In this document: positions 21,400 to 26,140 of the stretch, piece by piece
Layout: each line of letters starts with the position of its first letter
Position numbering within the stretch: the first letter of the stretch is position 1
Assembly (NCBI GenBank): GCA_011316305.1
Contig: SAUG01000065.1
Span: 1 to 26,140 of the forward strand
Direction: 5' to 3'
DNA length: 26,140 bases
From: Rusavskia elegans
Taxonomy: Eukaryota > Ascomycota > Lecanoromycetes > Teloschistales > Teloschistaceae
Position numbers and translations under genes: made by a program
Notes under the pieces: generated by a model
What the model was told of the DNA's origin: nothing
The model's database searches: none
What the model saw: only the letters and a program-made list of their open reading frames with translations

Positions 21400-22250
21400 T
21401 ATTTACGAGAGCGATTATTTATTAACCTCCGATTTTAATCTTAAGTATTATAGTAAAAGGTTTTTCGGTTTTATATAGCTTAAATCCGATTATTGGTCTT
21501 TTTAGTTTTTACGCTTCTTTAGGTTCTTTAGGATACTATCCTAACCTCTTTTTATTCGATAGGTAGATATAGTAATTATTATTATAGCAGGCTAACCAAC
21601 TTTTTACTATATATTTATTAGTTACTTTCCTAGGTAATTCCTCTATTACCTCGAACTAATTTTTCGTTACCTCTATTACCTCCTTAGTTAGATAATTCCT
21701 TTTAAGGTATTCTATCTTTCTATATAAGTAATAAGCTTTAGTTCGCGATCCTTTATTTTCGGTAGTATCGAGCTCTATTAGATTTCCTCTAGGCTTTCTT
21801 TTAGTAGATCCTATCTTAGTAAACGCCTACTTATCTAAATATATTTCGTACTATCTAGTATCGATCCTTATCGCTAGTTTAATAAGATCTACTAGTAAAT
21901 CTGGTTCTTCGATCGCTACTATAGCTTCTTTAACTCTTATATAGAATCTTTTATAGAAGTAGGTTTTTAGAGCTAAGTCCTCCTAGTCTATCTTATAAGC
22001 TAACGTTCTAAACTAAATAGTATAGGTAACTACTAATTTCTGCTACTTTAGAACTATAAATCTCCTGTTTATTACCCTATCTTTATTACTATCTCTAAAG
22101 GCTTTTTTTATAACTATAATAAGATTAGTAAAGGCGTAGAAGATTTATACTATTTTATCTTCCCTTTATCCTTCCGGGTTATCGAGGTAGTCTTCTATTC
22201 GAGGCTATACCTAATTAAGAGTAGCCCCTCCTAGGTATAATATTATAAAT
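21400..22250 (-). pseudogene. Element B gag remnant
   Basis: Same gag as in A and C on the minus strand. The zinc knuckle near 21700-21745 reads KAYYLYRKI, then Y at the His position, so all recognisable metal ligands are again Tyr. Stops are TAA/TAG type. Upstream leader of about 200 nt from the 5' LTR. Confidence 0.7.
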
Positions 22251-22437
22251 AAGACCTTAATTACTTCGCTAGGAAACTGGCTTATATATAGTACGAAATA
22301 AATATTTATCTAAATAACCTATAGTTTTAAAGATTCTTTATCTCCTTTATAGATATCTAGAATTACTATTTTAATACTATCGCTTCGGTCCGTAGGACGG
22401 GATAATAAAACTAATATAGTAGAGTAAGTCGTAAAAA

Positions 22438-22845
22438 TATAATATCTCTATATATTAAAGGGCGTTATACTCGAACCTAGCTATAGCTATAGACGTAGTC
22501 CGAGCTACTAAATAGTAAAGGAGTCCTAGTATAGATTATTATAACTAATCCTATATAGCCGTAGAGGTACGGTTATAATATTATAAGGTATCTTCGTTAT
22601 AAAGTAATTAAGAAAAGAATAGTAGAAACGTATTTAATAATTATATTAACGACTAACGAAAGAAGCTATCTATAGGAATAATAAGCGATATATATATTAA
22701 GAGTAGCTATAAAAGCCGATAGTAGCTATATACTAAAAGCCCTGCTAAGGGCAGCGGCTATAGCGGCTATAGACGGCTATAGATAATTAGGCTCGTTTAT
22801 CTAACTAATCTTCCAGGGAACCTCTGTGGAATCGTGGACGTAATA
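22438..22845 (-). repeat. 5' LTR of element B
   Basis: 408 bp, ending GTGGACGTAATA and followed by CGATT. Differs from 19485-19892 mostly by transitions. Confidence 0.9.
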
Positions 22846-22850
22846 CGATT

Positions 22851-23300
22851 CGCCTAGTACTAACTACTATACTAAACTCGTCGAAAAGAAACTTCTATAT
22901 TTTATATAAATAAAGATCTAGATAGCGTTCTAGATACTTTTTTAACGCTTTTTTTATATAATCTATAAATTTAGAATATCGACTAAACTTTTTTATCCGT
23001 TTATCTTTATAGCTTCCGTGTATTTAAAGGTTACGTTTAATACGGTATATAGTAGTAACGCTATAATCCTCCTTAGTAGTAATATTATCGGATCGAATAC
23101 TATTAAATAGGAACTAAATAATACAGACTTTTTATACCGGCGATAATTGCTTTCTATTTTTAGCTATAAAGTAACGTATCGCGATTAGTAAAAGAAGGGA
23201 AAAAAAAAGAAAAAAGGAAGAAAGCGTAGTTTTATATATAATAGCCGGTAGCGACGGTAAATTTTATTCCGATTCCTATTCTATTAGCTCTACTAAAAAT
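22851..23300 (-). pseudogene. Tc1/mariner transposase, N-terminal part
   Basis: The minus strand has a frame disrupted by RIP that continues, after removing element B and one CGATT copy, into the clear DDE_3 domain at 19484-18800. The total is ~1.1 kb, a normal length for a Tc1-like transposase of 350-400 residues. N-terminal helix-turn-helix motifs are expected here, but I cannot point to them with confidence. Confidence 0.6.
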
Positions 23301-23372
23301 ATTAGGATATATAATAAATAATAGCTTTAGAATTATCGCATTAGGTATATTTAACCGATTTAACGATAGTAG

Positions 23373-23477
23373 TAGAGGTTAAAATATAGGTAGTAGAGGT
23401 CTTAGGATTTCGCTGTAAAATTTAGGTAGGTGGTGCGGGGAAAATCACGTTTTTATTACTCTTTATTTCCCCTGGGG
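23373..23477 (-). repeat. Right terminal inverted repeat of Tc1/mariner element
   Basis: Ends CTCTTTATTTCCCCTGGGG then TA. It keeps several CA/TG and C-rich stretches (GGTAGGTGGTGCGGGG) that are mutated to T/A in the left arm, so it is the less RIP-damaged copy. Confidence 0.9.
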
Positions 23478-23479
23478 TA

Positions 23480-23974
23480 GGGCTTTTGTAGCCTGCAACA
23501 TGGACACTTCACCTCCTCTCTGCATCCGATATATTGTAACTCGTTTTTCAGGCACTGACATAACCGGACCGAAATAGGCTGTCAACAAGCAACTTAGCTG
23601 CTCAGTTCTTGGCAATGTAGTTGCAGCCTTGTAGACGGTGACGACGGTGACAAGCCTGGCCACACCACATCCCCCAAGAGCGGACATGGAAACATTTTGG
23701 CTAAGTGACGAGCCGCGCTGGCCATTGTAGCCAAGTACCATCTTGTATGGACATCAGCAAAGACTTGTATCATTCGTTATGTAAGAGGGACGTCTTTTTC
23801 ATAAGCCTCGCGGTATATCTTCTAATATCACAAATGTTCCTTCATCCAATGTCTACCCAATTCCCCTTTCTGTAACTCCAGCCCACAATAGTACAGTGCT
23901 TTCTTTGTCACTGGGCTTAATATCCGGCAATTCAAGCATGACCAGTACAAGAAGAATCACATCCAATCTTCCCC
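23480..23974. other. Flank between nest and paralogue pair, no gene called
   Basis: Normal composition. A minus-strand frame at 23463-23741 begins in this region but runs into the transposon TIR, so I do not accept it. 23880-23974 holds the diverged remainder of the 3' coding end of the gene at 23975-24343; see that entry. Confidence 0.45.
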
Positions 23975-24343
23975 CTATTCCATTCTCACACCAATTCCTT
24001 CTAACCCTCCACCCTTCCTACTTCTCCTTGTACCTAAAGCCTCCCAACTCTGCTCTAAAATCCTCGGTATACTCTGCGCTTGCACATGTCCCCTCGGCCT
24101 AGGATTAGGCCGGGGATTCACCCATTCCTCAGCCCTATGATAGCTAGACAAAGCCTCTGGAGCCTTCTCACTGCCCGTGACTCGTCAACAGCGCATCGTA
24201 CACAAACAACCAAATCAGGAAACTTACAAAGATTGAAGCGACTTCATATGCAACTCGTCGATACGTTTCCATCTGTCGAGATCCTTCTGGAGACTGTCAG
24301 ATATATCGCCAAAACGCGTCCATTGAATGGAGGAATGTGTCAT
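23975..24343 (-). CDS. Small two-exon gene, paralogue 1 (truncated tail)
   Basis: Exon 1 is 24228-24343 (ATG at 24341-24343), the intron is 24135-24227 with a GTAAGT donor and TAG acceptor, and exon 2 is 23975-24134, for 91 residues. Exon 1 contains LDRWKRIDELHMKSLQS and exon 2 AEEWVNP and SIPRILEQSWEALGTRR. The same exon structure, phase and motifs recur in the gene at 24598-25067. Relative to that gene, this copy has a one-base frame change after the KGGG segment and stops at once. In the other frame the lost tail is still readable as a hydrophobic stretch (DVILLVLVML) ending in PDIK. I infer loss of a C-terminal membrane segment. No family recognised; function unknown. An earlier in-frame start would need an additional exon. 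Confidence 0.5.
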
Positions 24344-24442
24344 CGTGGCGGCGTTTTCAGACGAGGTGAAGGGATTTGGATTTGGGAGTGGTTTTTGTAT
24401 TGCTTGAAGATACAGTCCAAGTGATGGATTTGCGTTTTCATG

Positions 24443-24476
24443 TACTCGACTAGCAATCACATGCCGTGCCAACGCA
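24443..24476 (-). promoter_or_regulatory. Conserved block upstream of paralogue 1
   Basis: 34 bases closely matching 25157-25190, located ~100 nt upstream of the proposed ATG in both paralogues. It is better conserved than the intervening DNA. It may be a shared promoter or 5' UTR element, or a short upstream exon: the minus strand reads LARHV(I/F)A.RV in both. Confidence 0.35.
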
Positions 24477-24597
24477 CAGTCTTTGCTCCCTCGCTAATGT
24501 CTGTCTACCAGCGATTTTACCTCAAGGTACGAAGATGGCCTGCCTGCGAGCCAAATGGTACGTGGACAGCCCAACGCTTTTTATTGAGTCAACAAGC

Positions 24598-25067
24598 TCA
24601 CTTAATACTCGATGGCCCAAGCAAGAACAATACCATCACAACAGTACCCAGAATCCATACTCCGTCCTCACGCCACCCCTTCCAACCCTCCCCCTTCACC
24701 CTCCTCCTCCCACCAAGCGCCCTAGAACTCTGTTCCAGAATCCTTGGTATAGTCTGATACTCGAAATGGCTTCTGGGCACGCTGTGCGGGTGGGACTCTA
24801 TCTGTCCCCTTATTTCCAAATACTTGGAGAGCACTTCTTCACTAGTCCTTACTCTTTTGCTATATATCGTTCATAGAAATATCACCAAGACGCCTTCAAG
24901 GGGAAGAGAAAAGAAGAGAAGAGAAGAGAAGGGAAGCCATTCCGGCAGACTTACGCGAAGTTTTGAAGCGACTTCAACGAATAATCATCCTCAACTTTCC
25001 ATCTCTCCCGATCCTCCGCCGTAAGGGTACTGCTAAAGCCAGAGTCCCAGCAAAGAGAAAATGCCAT
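24598..25067 (-). CDS. Small two-exon gene, paralogue 2 (C-terminal membrane segment)
   Basis: Exon 1 is 24955-25067 (ATG at 25065-25067), the intron is 24842-24954 (GTAAGT donor, long pyrimidine-rich stretch on the coding strand, TAG acceptor) and exon 2 is 24598-24841, for 118 residues. Exon 1 has DRERWKVEDDYSLKSLQNF. Exon 2 has EEVLSKYLEIRGQIESH, TIPRILEQSSRALGGRR, a Gly/Lys-rich link and a hydrophobic tail (VWILGTVVMVLFLLG) that could anchor the protein in a membrane, ending PSSIK. An alternative acceptor 15 nt upstream keeps the frame. Conserved structure with the neighbour at 23975-24343 supports real coding. No family recognised. Confidence 0.55.
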
Positions 25068-25156
25068 TCTTCAAACAAAGAGACTGTTGCAGACCAACAA
25101 AACTCTTCCTTTCCTTCTTCAAAAACAAGACGAAAGAGCGCGCTCAATCCATCAAA

Positions 25157-25190
25157 TACTCTACCAGCAAACACGTGTCGGGCCAACGCA
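25157..25190 (-). promoter_or_regulatory. Conserved block upstream of paralogue 2
   Basis: Partner of 24443-24476, at a similar distance from the ATG at 25065-25067. Confidence 0.35.
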
Positions 25191-26140
25191 TGGCGTTTGC
25201 TTGTTTGCTGTTTACCCTACCGTGTAACCACAGCTCGGGAACCCGCATGATAGATACGAGTTACGCGACGTCTGCACGTATGCAGCCGAGGTCCGATTCG
25301 CCCCAAAATTCCATTTTTCAAAGATCTCTTCTCCATTCCAGGCGCAACACAAAACTCAACCCCACAGGCCACCTAAACGCAATCCCTCAGCCAAACAGCT
25401 CAAGCGCACCACGATCCCCTCTTCGAGATAGAAATGCCCTTACAACATACATGAAAACGATGCGAAATCACCGAGTCGCGGCGCCTTTATCGATCCGAAA
25501 TGGTACCTCAGTCTCACACCAAGCAACTCCGATATATAAAAAGCGCAAGCGGGCCCTTCCCATAGCAGACTACAAAACCACCACACATCATCACCATTAC
25601 AGATACCAAATTTTCTCCCAGCTGATGGCCCTTCAACGAGCACAGATCTATCGTATCGTTGCTGTAAGATAAGCATACCCCGACCATAGCACTAGCTACA
25701 GAATCCATAGATACGTCCCACCTACACCATATCCTGTTCATCGTGGAATTGAATCGGATTCCCTAGCTGAAGATGGTGCATCAAGGGTTTGTCTTCGAGT
25801 ATGTTGTCCATGGCTATTCTCTTAGTACTGTAAGTGTATATGGATGGATAGTGTAATGCCACATAACTCCCCTCTGCCGCCTTCACCATGCAGAACCAAG
25901 CAGCCAGGTCATCAAAACCTTTACAGCAGAAAATCCGCGGACTGAGGTCTGCACTCGGAATATCAAGGTAACGGTATACGAGAGAGCAATAACAATGTTC
26001 GGTCCGCATCACTCTATCGCAGGACCGGAAATCACCAAGGCAGCAAATACTCAACGATTTCAAGCATTTCTGAATATCAAAGAGTGACTAAAGTTAATTC
26101 TTCTCCATCCCTGTTCCCAATTCGTCTCCCCCCCCCCCCC
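25191..26140. other. Right flank, no confident gene
   Basis: Several open frames (25061-25672 plus, 25440-25676 minus, 25722-26063 minus) exist, but none has a domain, splice logic or homologue in the window. The 203-codon plus-strand frame is antisense to the start of paralogue 2 and Ser/Arg/Thr-rich, so probably spurious. The minus-strand 113-codon frame at 25722-26063 is Cys-rich at its start and cannot be excluded. The last 12 bases are all C. Confidence 0.4.

Larger units (their letters stand above)
19485..22845 (-). mobile_element. Element B: gag-bearing retrotransposon inside the transposase
   Basis: 408-bp LTRs at 19485-19892 and 22438-22845 with a perfect CGATT duplication (19480-19484 and 22846-22850). 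Internal region 2545 bp. Same content and direction as element A (gag on minus, antisense ORF on plus). The LTRs form a distinct subfamily: they differ from A, C and D in the last third (for example ...GGCAGC.GCTATAGCGGCTATAGACGG) and end AGGGAACCTCT. The purine run AGAGGGGG beside the left LTR on the minus strand fits a polypurine tract and confirms the direction. Confidence 0.88.
4687..23477 (-). mobile_element. Tc1/mariner-type DNA transposon, host of the whole nest
   Basis: The outer boundaries are ~105-bp terminal inverted repeats (4687-4792 and 23373-23477) with TA outside each end (4685-4686 and 23478-23479), the target duplication of Tc1/mariner elements. Subtracting the nested insertions leaves about 3.8 kb. 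This comprises a DDE-type transposase on the minus strand (22851-23300 continuing at 18800-19484) and about 2.3 kb of left-hand sequence (4793-7072) with an unidentified plus-strand coding relic. The interior is strongly RIP-mutated. The long TIRs and the extra gene are unusual for this superfamily, whose common size is 1.3-2.5 kb. The alternative is that the left part is an earlier insertion whose ends I failed to see. Confidence 0.8.
23990..25190. repeat. Diverged tandem duplication
   Basis: Two blocks, about 23985-24476 and 24655-25190, align at a changing offset of ~677-730 bp. Matching pairs include AACTCTGCTCTAAAATCCTCGGTATACTCTG (24047-24077) against 24726-24756, TTGAAGCGACTTCA at 24233 and 24963, and the block at 24443-24476 against 25157-25190. 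Identity is moderate, so the duplication is old. The differences are not mainly C-to-T, so RIP has not acted strongly here. The blocks carry the two paralogous genes. Confidence 0.7.

Noticed and set aside
4687..23477. Starship-type giant mobile element
   Set aside because: No tyrosine-recombinase (captain) gene at either end. The borders are long TIRs with TA, and the interior is explained by nested known transposon classes.
4687..23477. Centromere or mitochondrial insert because of the AT-richness
   Set aside because: The AT content is explained by RIP of identifiable transposons. A centromere cannot be judged from sequence alone, and no mitochondrial gene is seen.
23463..23741. 92-codon minus-strand frame
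   Set aside because: Its end runs into the transposon TIR, so it is a chance frame across an insertion border.
25061..25672. 203-codon plus-strand frame
   Set aside because: Starts antisense to exon 1 of paralogue 2, is Ser/Arg/Thr-rich, has no recognisable motif, and includes the conserved upstream block on the wrong strand.

Overview
The window looks like filamentous ascomycete (Pezizomycotina) DNA. The evidence is short spliced minus-strand genes with GTAAG-type introns, a 2EXR/F-box-like protein of the kind abundant in these fungi, and an AT-rich block with the hallmarks of repeat-induced point mutation (RIP): almost no CpA/TpG, preserved CpG, and transposon reading frames interrupted almost only by TAA/TAG. 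A Pleosporales-like dothideomycete is plausible, but I cannot prove it from the sequence.

Layout. 1-4686 is a normal-composition flank: a 2EXR-like gene (1303-2421, minus), a small two-exon hypothetical gene (2807-3299, minus) and a ~710-bp non-autonomous Copia mini-element (3801-4510) with short LTRs and a GAAGA target duplication. 4687-23477 is a single nest of transposons. 23480-26140 is normal-composition flank again, with two tandem, diverged, spliced paralogues on the minus strand (23975-24343 and 24598-25067).

The nest can be read from target-site duplications (TSDs). The outermost element is a Tc1/mariner-type DNA transposon, ~3.8 kb when emptied, with ~105-bp terminal inverted repeats (TIRs) and TA on both sides. 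Its DDE transposase lies on the minus strand in two pieces. An unidentified plus-strand coding relic occupies its left 2.4 kb. Into it went a ~510-bp MITE (7073-15330, TA TSD) and two chromovirus-related retrotransposons, A (15432-18786, TATCG) and B (19485-22845, CGATT, splitting the transposase). Element D (7372-15114, CGGGA) sits inside the MITE, element C (9577-13399, AATCC) inside D, and an unrelated solo LTR (10156-10626, AGTAG) inside C. That is five levels deep.

A, B, C and D share one LTR family (407-412 bp), but their coding content differs. D carries protease, RT, RNase H, integrase and chromodomain remnants but no gag. A, B and C carry gag with a zinc knuckle but no recognisable RT or integrase, plus an unidentified ORF running antisense to gag near the 3' LTR. 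This suggests a two-component gag/pol retrotransposon system, now dead from RIP.
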